This document shows, piece by piece, positions 27,376 to 37,416 of a stretch of DNA of 37,657 nt; positions within the stretch are counted from its first letter, which is position 1, and each line of letters starts with the position of its first letter. The stretch spans positions 1 through 37,657 of the forward strand of contig CAMVKM010000005.1 of assembly GCA_947168085.1 (NCBI GenBank), given 5' to 3'. Below the pieces are notes generated by a model. The model was not told the origin of the DNA, searched no databases, and worked only from the letters and a program-made list of their open reading frames with translations. Position numbers and translations under genes: made by a program. This stretch comes from an uncultured Clostridia bacterium (lineage in GTDB: Bacteria; Bacillota; Clostridia; Christensenellales; UBA1242).

Positions 27376-27685
27376 TGTTGCAGTGCTTGCAAAAACAAAA
27401 GAATTTTTGATTTTTAAAGTAGCAAATGCTGATGTTTTTGTGATTGATGATAGTGTTGACGCAGAGTTAGAATTAAAAAAACTTGCAATGCGCTACAAAC
27501 TTATCATTGTGTCTGAAACACTTGCCGAGCAGTTAAGTGAGCAACTTAAATTTTATGAAGCAAAATCCTTTCCAACAATTCTTTGTCTTCCAGAAGCTAA
27601 AAAATCCAGCAATTTTGCTTTAAAAAATTTGGTTAAAAAAACTAAAAATGCTTTGGGTTTAGACATTTTTAAGGAGAACTTATGA
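27365..27685 (+). CDS. ntpG: V-type ATPase subunit F (NtpG-type)
   Basis: 106 aa, position between C and A; YKLIIVSETLAEQLSEQL...FPTILCLP. Confidence 0.85.
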   Translation: MQSDVAVLAKTKEFLIFKVANADVFVIDDSVDAELELKKLAMRYKLIIVSETLAEQLSEQLKFYEAKSFPTILCLPEAKKSSNFALKNLVKKTKNALGLDIFKENL

Positions 27686-29445
27686 AAGGAAAAATAACAA
27701 AAGTAACAGGTTCTTTGGTGGTTGCAGAAAACATGCAAGATGCAAAAATGTTTGACATGGTAAAAGTGTCAAGCAAGGGGCTTGTTGGCGAGATTTTGGA
27801 ACTTCGTGATAGTAATGCGTCAATTCAGGTTTATGAAAGCACAAATGGCCTTTGCGTTGGCGATGATGTTGAAAACACAGGACACCCACTTTCAATGGAG
27901 CTTGGGCCAGGACTTTTGGGAAATGTGTTTGACGGAATTGGCAGGTCGCTTTTGTCGCTTTATGAAGATTTTGGAAACAGAATTTTGGCTGGAGCAGGTA
28001 CAAGCAGTTTAAATCATCAAAAAAAGTGGCAGTTTGTTGCAACAAAAAATGTTGGAGATGAAGTGTCTTTTGGAGATGAAATTGGTTATGTTCAAGAAAC
28101 TGAAATTATAAAAACAAAAATTTTGGTGCCTTTTGGTGTTTCTGGAAAAATTTTGAGTATTAAGTCGGGAGAGTTTTTGGTTGATGACATTGTGGCAAAA
28201 ATAAAAACTTTGGACGGCACAAAAACTGTGAGCATGTGCCAAAAATGGCCAATTCGAAAACCTAGACCAGTAAAACAAAAGTTGCCAGTAAATTCATCAC
28301 TTTTAACTGGACAACGAATTATTGACACTCTTTTTCCAATAGCAAAAGGTGGTGTTGCTGCTGTTCCTGGGCCATTTGGAAGTGGAAAAACAGTTGTTCA
28401 ACATCAACTTGCAAAATGGAGTGATGCAGATGTTGTTGTTTATGTTGGTTGTGGTGAGCGTGGAAATGAAATGACAGACGTTTTAAAAGAATTTCCAACA
28501 CTTGTAGACCCAAAGACCCAAAAAAGTTTGATGCAAAAAACAATTTTGATTGCAAACACTTCAGATATGCCTGTGGCTGCTCGTGAGGCAAGCATTTACA
28601 CAGGTATTACAATTGCCGAGTTTTTTAGAGACATGGGTTACAGTGTTGTTATTATGGCCGACTCAACTTCACGTTGGGCAGAAGCGCTTCGTGAAATGAG
28701 TGGAAGGCTTGAAGAAATGCCGGGTGAAGAAGGCTATCCAGCTTATCTTTCAAATCGTTTGGCAAGTTTTTATGAGCGAGCAGGAAATGCTTTGCTTTTT
28801 GGAAAAGACAAAAAAATTGGTTCCATAACAGCAATTGGAGCAGTGTCGCCACAAGGTGGAGATTTGTCAGAGCCAGTAACTCAAGCAACTCTTAAAATTG
28901 TTAAGGTGTTTTGGGGGCTTAGTTCAAAGCTTGCCTACAAAAGACATTTTCCAGCAATTGACTGGATGATTAGTTATTCTAGTTATTCAAATGTTTTGGA
29001 CAAGTGGTTTAACGAAAACATTGTGTTTAATTTTTCAGAAATGAAAAATTTTGTTACAAAAACATTGCAACAAGAAGCTGAAATTTTGGACATTGTAAGT
29101 CTTGTTGGGTTTGATGTGTTAAGCACTTTTGATAAAATTGTTTTGGATGTTGCAGAAATTATTCGGGATGATTTTTTACATCAAAATGCTTTTGATGAAG
29201 TTGACACTTTTAGTTCAATTCAAAAACAAGCAAAAATGCTTAAAAATGTTTTTGATTATGCCAGTTTTGCTCAAAAAGCTGTTGACAATGGTTTTTCTTA
29301 TGAAGAAATTGTTTCGGTTCCAAGCAAAAAAAGTTTGGCAAAAATGAAATTTGTTTCAGAAAAAGAACTTGAAAAACTAGACAAAATTGCAGAAGATTTA
29401 AGAACCGACTTTGTTTTAATGCTTCAAAAAGAGGTGATAGCATGA
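27682..29445 (+). CDS. ntpA: V-type ATPase catalytic subunit A
   Basis: P-loop [63 protein letters not shown]. Confidence 0.98.
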   Translation: MKGKITKVTGSLVVAENMQDAKMFDMVKVSSKGLVGEILELRDSNASIQVYESTNGLCVGDDVENTGHPLSMELGPGLLGNVFDGIGRSLLSLYEDFGNRILAGAGTSSLNHQKKWQFVATKNVGDEVSFGDEIGYVQETEIIKTKILVPFGVSGKILSIKSGEFLVDDIVAKIKTLDGTKTVSMCQKWPIRKPRPVKQKLPVNSSLLTGQRIIDTLFPIAKGGVAAVPGPFGSGKTVVQHQLAKWSDADVVVYVGCGERGNEMTDVLKEFPTLVDPKTQKSLMQKTILIANTSDMPVAAREASIYTGITIAEFFRDMGYSVVIMADSTSRWAEALREMSGRLEEMPGEEGYPAYLSNRLASFYERAGNALLFGKDKKIGSITAIGAVSPQGGDLSEPVTQATLKIVKVFWGLSSKLAYKRHFPAIDWMISYSSYSNVLDKWFNENIVFNFSEMKNFVTKTLQQEAEILDIVSLVGFDVLSTFDKIVLDVAEIIRDDFLHQNAFDEVDTFSSIQKQAKMLKNVFDYASFAQKAVDNGFSYEEIVSVPSKKSLAKMKFVSEKELEKLDKIAEDLRTDFVLMLQKEVIA

Positions 29446-30815
29446 TTGAGTATTTTAAAAACATAAAAGAAGTTGTCGGTCCAATCATGGTTGTTGAAAA
29501 CGTAAAAGGTGCAAAAAGTGGAGAGCTTGTAAAAATTGTACAAAAAGACGGAACATTTCGAAATGGACAAGTTTTGGAAGTTGAACAAGACAAAGCTGTT
29601 GTGCAGCTTTTTGAACCCTCACAAGAACTTCAAAAATCAACAAGCAAAGTTCAATTTTTGGGCAAGTGTTTGGAAGTTGGTGTGTCACAAGACATGCTTG
29701 GCAGGTTTTTTGATGGAATGGGCAGAACTGTTGACGGTGATGCTCCAATCATTCCAGCAAAATTTTTAGATGCAAATTCAAGTCCAATTAATCCAGTTGC
29801 AAGAGAATATCCAAGTGAATTTATTCAAACAGGAATTTCAGCCATTGATGGACTTAACACAGTTGTTCGTGGTCAAAAACTTCCAATATTTTCAGTAAAT
29901 GGGCTTTCACACTCAAATTTGGCGGCGCAAATTGTTCGCCAAGCAAAAGTGCTTGGAAAAAATGAACAATTTGCTGTGGTTTTTTGTGCTTTAGGAATAA
30001 CAAAAGATGATGCCGATTTCTTTATTCAAGATTTTACAAAAACAGGTGCAATAAACAAAACTGTTTGCTTTTTAAATCTTGCAAGTGACCCAAGTGTTGA
30101 ACGCATTTCAGCGCCAAGAATTGCACTGACTGTTGCTGAATATTTGGCTTTTGATTGTGATATGCACGTTTTAGTTGTGATGACTGACATGACAAATTAT
30201 GCTGAATCACTTCGTGAAATTTCATCAGCAAGAAAAGAAATTCCGGGGCGTCGTGGTTACCCGGGTTATCTTTACACAGACCTTGCAAGCCTTTATGAAA
30301 GAGCTGGCAGAATTCGCGGTAAAGAGGGTAGTATTACTTTAATTCCAATTTTAACAATGCCAGATGACGACAAAACACACCCAGTTCCAGACCTTACGGG
30401 CTATATCACTGAAGGGCAAATAATTCTTTCTCGTGAACTTTTCAAAAAAGGAATCAAACCACCAATTGATGTGCTTTCTTCACTTTCAAGATTAAAAGAC
30501 AAGGGAATTGGCGAAGGTAAAACAACAATTTATCATGCCGATCTTTTAAACCAACTTTTTTCAGCATATGCTCGTGGCAAAAACGCCAAAGATTTGTCCA
30601 CAATTTTGGGTGAAAGTGCAATTTCGCCTATGGACAAAATTTATGCAAAATTTGCAGATAGTTTTGAAACAAGGTTTGTAAGTCAGGGCGAAAACGAAAA
30701 TAGAACAATCGAGCAAACATTAAACATTGGTTGGAAACTTTTGAAGGTTTTTCCAAAATCAGAGCTAAAGCGCATAAAAGATAAAAATCTTGAAATTTTG
30801 ATGGCGGAGAATTGA
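29442..30815 (+). CDS. ntpB: V-type ATPase subunit B
   Basis: [80 protein letters not shown]. Confidence 0.98.
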   Translation: MIEYFKNIKEVVGPIMVVENVKGAKSGELVKIVQKDGTFRNGQVLEVEQDKAVVQLFEPSQELQKSTSKVQFLGKCLEVGVSQDMLGRFFDGMGRTVDGDAPIIPAKFLDANSSPINPVAREYPSEFIQTGISAIDGLNTVVRGQKLPIFSVNGLSHSNLAAQIVRQAKVLGKNEQFAVVFCALGITKDDADFFIQDFTKTGAINKTVCFLNLASDPSVERISAPRIALTVAEYLAFDCDMHVLVVMTDMTNYAESLREISSARKEIPGRRGYPGYLYTDLASLYERAGRIRGKEGSITLIPILTMPDDDKTHPVPDLTGYITEGQIILSRELFKKGIKPPIDVLSSLSRLKDKGIGEGKTTIYHADLLNQLFSAYARGKNAKDLSTILGESAISPMDKIYAKFADSFETRFVSQGENENRTIEQTLNIGWKLLKVFPKSELKRIKDKNLEILMAEN

Positions 30816-30816
30816 T

Positions 30817-31446
30817 ATGGAAAATGTAAATTCAACCAGAATGGAGCTCTTAAAACTTCAAGCAAAACTTAAAACAGCAAAAAATGGTCACAAACTTTTA
30901 AAAGAAAAAGTTTCGGAACTTGTTCGAAATTTTTATGTGCTTGTAAAAGAGCTAAAAGAAAAACGTTTGGAAGTTGAAAGTTTGCAAAAACATGTTTTTC
31001 AAGAGTATGAGTTTGCAAAAACAAAACTTTTTGATGAAGAAATCAATTTACTGTTTGCAATGCCAAATCATGTGTTTGAACTAGATTTTTCAACAGACAA
31101 TTTTTTGGGAATTGAAGTTCCAAACATAAATGTTTGTGAAAACGTTTTAGACTCGCACATGCCTTATTCTCCATTAAGTTCAACATCATCTTTAGACAAA
31201 ACAGTGCAAGATTTTTACAATCTTTTTCCAAAACTTGTTTATCTTGCCTCGCTTGAAAAAAAAGTTAACATGGTTTGTGATGAAATCGAAAAAGGAAAAC
31301 GCAGAGTAAATAGCCTTGAAAATGTTTTAATACCAAACTATGAAAGCAAAATTTTGGAAATTGAAAACAAATTGTCCGAAAACGAAAGATCAAATTTGGC
31401 AAGACTTATGAAAGTGAAAAATATGATTATTGACAAGCAAAATTAA
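30817..31446 (+). CDS. ntpD: V-type ATPase subunit D
   Basis: N-terminal NSTRMELLKLQAKLKTAKNGHKLLKEK; C-terminal RRVNSLENVLIPNYESKILEIENKLSENERSNLARLMKVK. Confidence 0.97.
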   Translation: MENVNSTRMELLKLQAKLKTAKNGHKLLKEKVSELVRNFYVLVKELKEKRLEVESLQKHVFQEYEFAKTKLFDEEINLLFAMPNHVFELDFSTDNFLGIEVPNINVCENVLDSHMPYSPLSSTSSLDKTVQDFYNLFPKLVYLASLEKKVNMVCDEIEKGKRRVNSLENVLIPNYESKILEIENKLSENERSNLARLMKVKNMIIDKQN

Positions 31447-31455
31447 TGTAACATC

Positions 31456-31484
31456 TTGACAACATTTTAATTTTTTGTTAAACT
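31456..31484 (+). promoter_or_regulatory. putative promoter of small ORF
   Basis: TTGACA (31456-31461), 17 bp, TAAACT (31479-31484). Confidence 0.55.
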
Positions 31485-31505
31485 ATAACTAGTTGTGGAG
31501 AAAAA

Positions 31506-31661
31506 ATGGAAAACAAGAAAACAAAAGCTAAATTAGCAAAAATAGATAAAAAATTAAACAAAAAATACAAACCTTTTGTGTATGAGATATTTGAACAAAA
31601 AATTGAAAAGAAAAGGGACAACTTAGAACAGCAAAAACAAGATCTTGAAAAAGAACTTTAA
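31506..31661 (+). CDS. 51-aa Lys/Glu-rich small protein
   Basis: MENKKTKAKLAKIDKKLNKKYKPFVYEIFEQKIEKKRDNLEQQKQDLEKEL*; below the ORF-track cutoff; RBS-like GTGGAG, upstream promoter, downstream terminator. Confidence 0.6.
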   Translation: MENKKTKAKLAKIDKKLNKKYKPFVYEIFEQKIEKKRDNLEQQKQDLEKEL

Positions 31662-31673
31662 TTTTTTGCATTT

Positions 31674-31713
31674 AAAAAAAAGAACACTAATTCATTTTTA
31701 ATGTTCTTTTTTT
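31674..31713. terminator. bidirectional terminator
   Basis: AAAAAGAACA...TGTTCTTTTT between convergent ORFs. Confidence 0.75.
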
Positions 31714-31753
31714 GTTTCGCTAGTTTAAAAATGACTAGCTGTTTATGTTCTTT

Positions 31754-33058
31754 TTATTGATTAAATTCAGTTTTGTTTTCAGTGTTTTCTTGACTATCAA
31801 TTTGTTTGAGAAATCTTGTAACCATAGGTTCTATTTTTGGAAGCAGTGAAATTGTTTTTTTAACATATGCATTTTTTCCCTCTGCGTCATTAAGATGTGT
31901 TTTGTCAACAAAATCAAGTGTGTCTGAAAAATCTTTCATTTGACGTTCTTTAAATGTTCCATTTTCAATTTGTTTGTTAAATTTGAAAAGTTTTTCATTT
32001 GCTTCAACAACTTTTAAAAACAAATCAGCTTGTGGAACTCTGGAATTTTTCTTTAAAAAATCTTTTGCAACTTCAAAATACTCTTGTTCAATGGTTTGGT
32101 TTTCTCCCATGCCATGAAATTCAAAAATTTTTTTGTTGTCTCCAGCAACAACAAGTTTTGGATTGTTTTGGTTGTCAACAAAAACATAAACTGGGTCAGT
32201 TGTAAGATAAAACCAAGCGTTGTGATCCAAACATGAAATAGTTCCTTTAAACAGTGTGCTCAAATTTTGAGCTGTTTGTTCAAAGTTTTCTGGATCTTTT
32301 TTGTTTTGTGAAAATTTAATCCATTTTCCTTTATTAAAAGTTTCGGGGCTTAAAATGTCCATGTTGTTCACATCATTTCTAGCTACTCTTGTGTTTTTTG
32401 TTTTGTTATAAAGTGTTGTTTGAAATTTCACAATCTCGGCTTTTGAGTGTCTAAGGCTGTCAAAGTAAAGGTTTTTAAAGTTGTCATATTTGTCCGCATT
32501 TGCAAAAATGTAATCAAGAGCATAATTGTCAAGTTGCATAATTCCTCTTAGTGATTTTCTTAAATTGCGTTTGTGGCATTCATTTACAAGTTTTCCATCA
32601 ACATAGTTTTGTTTGTAGGTTTGTGTTAAAAATTCATTAAGCATAAGGGTTTTAAAAGACATTGGGTAATGTGATTCTTCTAAAAGTTTTACAAACATTG
32701 TGTAGTCAGTGAAGTGAAATTTTGAAAAAATTTCAGCATAGTTTTTTCTTTCGTATTCAACGGTTTCTTTGTTAAATTCATTAATGTCTTTTAGGTATGG
32801 AACGATTACATTTTCAACGTATTTATCATATTCTTCATTTACCACACTGCTAAATTGAAAATACTCTGTTCCATAACGACTCATTTTTTCAAAATCTTTT
32901 TTTGCACTTATGTATGCTGTTTGTAAGTTTAGCATTGGAAGAGCAAAAGGTGTGTTATTTTCATAGTAAACACAATCCCAAAAAGGGATGGCGTGTTTTT
33001 TGTAGTAGTCATTTCTTTTTTTGTCAAAATTTAGTTTTATACTCATTATTTTCTCCAA
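31754..33058 (-). CDS. hypothetical protein
   Basis: 434-aa ORF (possibly starting at the internal MSIKLNFDKK) with its own promoter; no recognised family. Confidence 0.8.
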   Translation of the reverse strand: MEKIMSIKLNFDKKRNDYYKKHAIPFWDCVYYENNTPFALPMLNLQTAYISAKKDFEKMSRYGTEYFQFSSVVNEEYDKYVENVIVPYLKDINEFNKETVEYERKNYAEIFSKFHFTDYTMFVKLLEESHYPMSFKTLMLNEFLTQTYKQNYVDGKLVNECHKRNLRKSLRGIMQLDNYALDYIFANADKYDNFKNLYFDSLRHSKAEIVKFQTTLYNKTKNTRVARNDVNNMDILSPETFNKGKWIKFSQNKKDPENFEQTAQNLSTLFKGTISCLDHNAWFYLTTDPVYVFVDNQNNPKLVVAGDNKKIFEFHGMGENQTIEQEYFEVAKDFLKKNSRVPQADLFLKVVEANEKLFKFNKQIENGTFKERQMKDFSDTLDFVDKTHLNDAEGKNAYVKKTISLLPKIEPMVTRFLKQIDSQENTENKTEFNQ

Positions 33059-33074
33059 AATTTAATACAGTTAT

Positions 33075-33103
33075 ATTATAACAAAAAACACAAAAAAAGT
33101 CAA
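33075..33103 (-). promoter_or_regulatory. promoter of 31754-33058 gene
   Basis: Minus strand TTGACT, 17 bp, TATAAT. Confidence 0.75.
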
Positions 33104-33189
33104 TATGTAAAATTTTGCAAAAAACTAGTTCAAAAAAATTGAAAAAAAGTTAAAAAACACATTAAAAACACAATTTTTAATGAAAACAC

Positions 33190-33218
33190 TTGCAAAAAAT
33201 GTTGTTTTTGATTATAAT
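33190..33218 (+). promoter_or_regulatory. promoter of glycosyltransferase gene
   Basis: TTGCAA (33190-33195), 17 bp, TATAAT (33213-33218). Confidence 0.75.
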
Positions 33219-33249
33219 ATATATTACAACTTTAGGAGAAAATATTTTT

Positions 33250-34455
33250 ATGAATATAGTTATACTTTCAGATATGTTTGCATTAGTTGCCAATGGGACA
33301 TCAACGGCCTACAGAACTCTTGCAAAAGAAATGGCAAAGCGTGGACACAATGTAACAGTTATTGCACCTTGTGAAAAAAACTTTGAAGAAGATGGAATTA
33401 AGTTTGTTGCTGTTCCAGTAAAAAACTTTTATTGCTTTAATGGTTATATTCGCAAAAATGGAGTAATTTTAGCTCAGTACGATGAAGATATTGTGAGAGA
33501 AAATATAAAAGATGCGGACATTGTTCATTTGCTGCTTCCTTTTTCAATGTCTCGAAAGATTTTACCACTTTTGTGGGAACTTAAAATTCCTTACACATCA
33601 GCAACACATGCTCAGGCTGAAAATTTATCGGCTCATGTTGGTCTGCAAAAATGGGGATTTGCTACAAAAGTTATTTATAAAGAATTTGTAAAGCATTTTT
33701 ATGATTATGTTGCTTTTGCTCATGCTCCAAGCAAACTTATGAAAGAAGATCTTGAAACCAGTGGAGCAAAAACACATTTTAAGGTTATAACAAACGGAGT
33801 AAACGACAAATTTTTTGCCGAAAAAACAGAAAAACCACCAGAGTATGCAAAAAAGTTCATTATTTTGAGTTCGGGAAGATATGCTAGAGAAAAAAGACAA
33901 GATGTTATTATAAAAGCCATTGCTTTAAGTAAACATAAAAAAGATATCAAACTTGTTCTTGCTGGGCAAGGGCCTCTTAAAAGGAAATACGAAAAACTCA
34001 TAGCAAAAACAGGTATTGATGCTGAAATGGGATATTTTGATTTTGAAATTTTTAACAAAATTTACAAATCATGTGATCTTTACGTTCATGCAAGTGATAT
34101 AGAACTTGAAGGAATCAGCTTTTTGGAAGCTGTTGCTTGTGGAAGGCCATGTCTTTTGAGTGACAGTAAGCGTGCAGCTATGAGATTTTATGCGAACAAA
34201 GACAGCTTGTTTAAAGCTGGAAATCCAAAAAGTTTGGCTAAAAAAATTGATTATTACTTTGAACATGACAAAGAAAGGCAAGAACTTGGAAAGTGGTATG
34301 CTGAGCATTCAAATCAATTTAAGCTTGCAGATGCTATGGAACAAATGGAAAAAATGTTTGAAGAAGCAATTGTCTACTACAAGTTTTTTTACAGAAAACA
34401 TCCAAATTTAACTAAAAAAAGTTACAAAAAGATTATAAAATCACAAAAAAATTGA
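33250..34455 (+). CDS. GT4-family glycosyltransferase (group 1)
   Basis: MNIVILSDMFALVANGTSTAYRTLAKEMAKRGHNVTVIAP; SSGRYAREKRQDVIIKAI; LVLAGQGPLKRKYE; EGISFLEAVACGRPCLLSD. Confidence 0.92.
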   Translation: MNIVILSDMFALVANGTSTAYRTLAKEMAKRGHNVTVIAPCEKNFEEDGIKFVAVPVKNFYCFNGYIRKNGVILAQYDEDIVRENIKDADIVHLLLPFSMSRKILPLLWELKIPYTSATHAQAENLSAHVGLQKWGFATKVIYKEFVKHFYDYVAFAHAPSKLMKEDLETSGAKTHFKVITNGVNDKFFAEKTEKPPEYAKKFIILSSGRYAREKRQDVIIKAIALSKHKKDIKLVLAGQGPLKRKYEKLIAKTGIDAEMGYFDFEIFNKIYKSCDLYVHASDIELEGISFLEAVACGRPCLLSDSKRAAMRFYANKDSLFKAGNPKSLAKKIDYYFEHDKERQELGKWYAEHSNQFKLADAMEQMEKMFEEAIVYYKFFYRKHPNLTKKSYKKIIKSQKN

Positions 34456-34546
34456 TGATTTTGAACGAAAATTAAGATGTTTTAATAATTATGTTATTTA
34501 AGAAAAAGGGGTTTAGAATCTCTTTTTTTATTTTTTAAAACAAAAA

Positions 34547-34581
34547 ATAACACATGTTATACTTAAAATAACATATGTTAT
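34547..34581 (-). terminator. paired palindromes forming an AT-rich terminator hairpin
   Basis: ATAACACATGTTAT (34547-34560) and ATAACATATGTTAT (34568-34581); on the minus strand they form a 14-bp stem followed by T6. Confidence 0.55.
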
Positions 34582-35297
34582 TCAGATTTTGTTTTGCTTA
34601 TTGTTGTAGCTTTTTTTGATATATTTAATAATTTGTTGTACAAAAAACCTAAAACTAAAACAATTGTCAAACCACAAAAATATATTAATGCAGACAAATA
34701 AGAATTTTCAACTAACACCTTATTGTAAATGTTATGTTTACCATTTAAAGATAAGCCAAAAAATGATGTGTCAAAGATAACATTTAATATCATCATAACA
34801 AATGCCACAGCAACAATAATTAAACCACCAATAAAACATTCTTTTTTTGTTAATGCAATTTGTTTTGATTTTACTAAATAAATTCCCCATAATGACAAAG
34901 ACATATGCGCAACATAATCAAGCAAAAAATGTGGATGGAATTTGTAACCTATGGAAAAATTGTAAAAGCAACTAAAAATTACAGAAATGAGCATTCCAAC
35001 AGATAATAAAGATATTAAAGTAAGGAAATATTTTTTTATTGTTTTCGGTAAAACAAAATATATTGGCAATATTGAAAACATAAAAGGGCTAACATTTGCT
35101 GTGGGCAATGTGTTTAAAAAGTTCCAGTCATTTATTCCAACATCTAAAAACACAATTAAAACCAAAGATAAATAACAAAGATATGATACGCTTAAAAAAA
35201 TAATGTTTGTTAAATTTGTTTTTGTAAATTTTTTCATTAAAAAAATTGTTGCAACATACAGAGTTAGCAAAAGTAATAGAACAATTAAATACAACAT
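34578..35297 (-). CDS. polytopic integral membrane protein (possibly YwaF/TMEM164-like)
   Basis: 239 aa, about seven hydrophobic segments, with NTLPTANVSPFMF, HPHFLLDYVAHMSLSLWG and FGLSLNGKHNIYNKV; family assignment tentative. Confidence 0.7.
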   Translation of the reverse strand: MLYLIVLLLLLTLYVATIFLMKKFTKTNLTNIIFLSVSYLCYLSLVLIVFLDVGINDWNFLNTLPTANVSPFMFSILPIYFVLPKTIKKYFLTLISLLSVGMLISVIFSCFYNFSIGYKFHPHFLLDYVAHMSLSLWGIYLVKSKQIALTKKECFIGGLIIVAVAFVMMILNVIFDTSFFGLSLNGKHNIYNKVLVENSYLSALIYFCGLTIVLVLGFLYNKLLNISKKATTISKTKSE

Positions 35298-35368
35298 GGC
35301 ACTGCTTCCTTCTTTTATATATTATCATAAGTTTTTGTTTTTTTCAACTTTATTTTTAGTTTTTTTGT

Positions 35369-35397
35369 TTGACTAAAAAAAATCTTTATATTATAAT
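35369..35397 (+). promoter_or_regulatory. promoter of 35436 gene
   Basis: TTGACT (35369-35374), 17 bp, TATAAT (35392-35397). Confidence 0.8.
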
Positions 35398-35435
35398 TTT
35401 GTTATAATATAGCGTAAAAAAGGGGGAGAAAAATT

Positions 35436-36416
35436 ATAACAGAAAATAATTTTGGTGAAAATAATCAAAAACCAAAAAATGATTTTAATGTGGTTGATAT
35501 CACAAATGCCAAACATCATGAAAAATCTTCAAACATTTTAGACACAAACCCGCAAGAACCAAAAAATGTTTTGGTTAAAGCAAAATCAAAAAGATTGATG
35601 TTTTTGATAACCACATTTGTTGTTTTGTGTGTGGGCATGGCAATGATTCAAACAACATTTTATATTCCTGTTTTTAGTGACATTTTTTCGCCCAAACAGG
35701 TTCAGCCAGAAGTTGTTAAAATAAGTTGCAAATTTGAAAAAATTGACAGCACCGACAAACAAATTCAATTCAGCATTGTAGTGGACAACAATTTGGATGA
35801 CTACGCTTCTCAAAACATTCATGTTTATTTGGTAAAAACAAGTGTTTATTTTGATGACTGTTTAAATAATTTTGATGAAAAAACAAAAAAATTAAATAGA
35901 ATTAATGTAACAACAAAAAAATTTAATGCAAATTTTTATCAAAGTTTGGGGACAAGTGGAAACAAAGAAAATTTGCTAGCGCAAACAAGCTACACTCTTG
36001 TTGTAACGCAAAATGATGATGTTATTTTAACACAAGAAGTTAAAACAAAAGCAAAAGTTTTTGTTGATAGCATAAGCAAAAAAATAGAAATAGATAATGA
36101 ATTTGGCCCAAATCGATATTTGAAATTTAGACCAGAGTTAAATTCAAGTTTTTCAGATTTTTTGGTGCTTTATGTTGAGCTTTTGGATGCAGACACAAAT
36201 GCTTTGATAATGTCAACAACCATGACCAAACAAGGGTTAGAAGAAGGCGGCTGGTGGCTTTACACCAAATTAAAAACAGACACAGCATCAAATTACAAAG
36301 CTTTAATATATTGTTCAACGGAGCATCCAGAGCAATTTAATTTTGCACAATCAAAAATTGTTGATGGGGTAACTTATTATTTGATATACAGCCAAAATGA
36401 AATAATGGTGTTTTAA
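35436..36416 (+). CDS. membrane-anchored extracytoplasmic protein; likely initiates upstream of the called GTG at 35490
   Basis: Single TM (RLMFLITTFVVLCVGMAMI) after a ~50-aa cytoplasmic tail; AGGGGGAG at 35421-35428 is followed in frame by ATT/ATA, with no ATG/GTG/TTG until 35490. Confidence 0.6.
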   Translation: MTENNFGENNQKPKNDFNVVDITNAKHHEKSSNILDTNPQEPKNVLVKAKSKRLMFLITTFVVLCVGMAMIQTTFYIPVFSDIFSPKQVQPEVVKISCKFEKIDSTDKQIQFSIVVDNNLDDYASQNIHVYLVKTSVYFDDCLNNFDEKTKKLNRINVTTKKFNANFYQSLGTSGNKENLLAQTSYTLVVTQNDDVILTQEVKTKAKVFVDSISKKIEIDNEFGPNRYLKFRPELNSSFSDFLVLYVELLDADTNALIMSTTMTKQGLEEGGWWLYTKLKTDTASNYKALIYCSTEHPEQFNFAQSKIVDGVTYYLIYSQNEIMVF

Positions 36417-36434
36417 TTTAAAGGAGAAAAAATT

Positions 36435-37388
36435 ATGGAAGGAAGAAAAACTAAACATGGAATTTTAAAGGAAGTGTTTCAATACATATTTGTGTTAATT
36501 TTAATAGGGCTTGCAGTTACTGCATATATTTTTAGAGAAAATATTGCAACTTTTTTTGCGCAAGACTTATCAAACATTGATTTAATTAATGTTGTGCTTC
36601 ATTGGGTGCCAAACATTTTAATTTCATTTGAAATTATTATGCTTGCAATTGTTATAAATTTTGTCATAAAAATGTTGGCAAAATGTGGGTTTGGTTTAAC
36701 AGATAAAGGGAAAACACTCGCAAACATTTTTGCGAGTTTAATTAAATGGATTGTAATTATTGTTGCACTATTTTGGATTTTATCAATTTGGGGAGTGAAC
36801 ACAACAACTCTTCTTGCTAGCGCAGGAATTCTTGCTTTGGTTGTTGGACTTGGCGCACAAAGTCTTATTGCAGACATTTTGGCGGGAATTTTTATTGTGA
36901 TAGAAGGTGAATATGTTGTTGGAGATATTGTTGTAATTGATGGTTGGCGCGGAAAAATTGTGAGTATTGGCATTAGAACTACACAACTTCAAGATGTTGG
37001 TGGAGATGTTAAAATTGTTAACAATAGTGATATTAGGTCTGTTATCAACCAAACAAAACATCAATCTGTTGCAAATTGCACAATCAGTGTTGCTTCAAAT
37101 GAAAACCTTGAAAATGTTGAAAATTTGATTAAAAACGCTTTTCCAGAAATCAAACAAAAAATTCCAGCCATAACTGGAGACATAATTTACAAAGGCGTTA
37201 CAGACATTAATGAAATTAGGGTTGAACTTTTGTTTGGCGTGCCTTGTTTTGAAGAAGATTTGTATCAAGTACAACGCGATTTTAACAGACAACTTAAAAT
37301 TTTGTTAGACAAAAACAACATTTCATCATTTGCAACTCCAGCAATCATGGTTGAAGAAACAAAGAAAACGAAAAAATCAACAAAATAA
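36435..37388 (+). CDS. MscS-family mechanosensitive channel
   Basis: TLLASAGILALVVGLGAQSLIADILAGIFIVIEGEYVVGDIVVIDGWRGKIVSIGIRTTQLQDVGGDVKIVNNSDI. Confidence 0.95.
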   Translation: MEGRKTKHGILKEVFQYIFVLILIGLAVTAYIFRENIATFFAQDLSNIDLINVVLHWVPNILISFEIIMLAIVINFVIKMLAKCGFGLTDKGKTLANIFASLIKWIVIIVALFWILSIWGVNTTTLLASAGILALVVGLGAQSLIADILAGIFIVIEGEYVVGDIVVIDGWRGKIVSIGIRTTQLQDVGGDVKIVNNSDIRSVINQTKHQSVANCTISVASNENLENVENLIKNAFPEIKQKIPAITGDIIYKGVTDINEIRVELLFGVPCFEEDLYQVQRDFNRQLKILLDKNNISSFATPAIMVEETKKTKKSTK

Positions 37389-37416
37389 AAAATGAGCAAA
37401 AATTGCTCATTTTTTT
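37387..37416 (+). terminator. Rho-independent terminator after MscS gene
   Basis: AAAAAATGAGCAA-AAA-TTGCTCATTTTTT. Confidence 0.9.

Noticed and set aside
27680-28045. 121-aa minus-strand ORF opposite ntpA
   Set aside because: Antisense to a highly conserved gene, no RBS or family; same reasoning for the other antisense ORFs over 5810-8935 and 23354-30815.
23037-31446. V-ATPase operon as a novel system
   Set aside because: Gene order matches the well-known bacterial V/A-type ATPase operon; only the rotor-site substitution merits a note.
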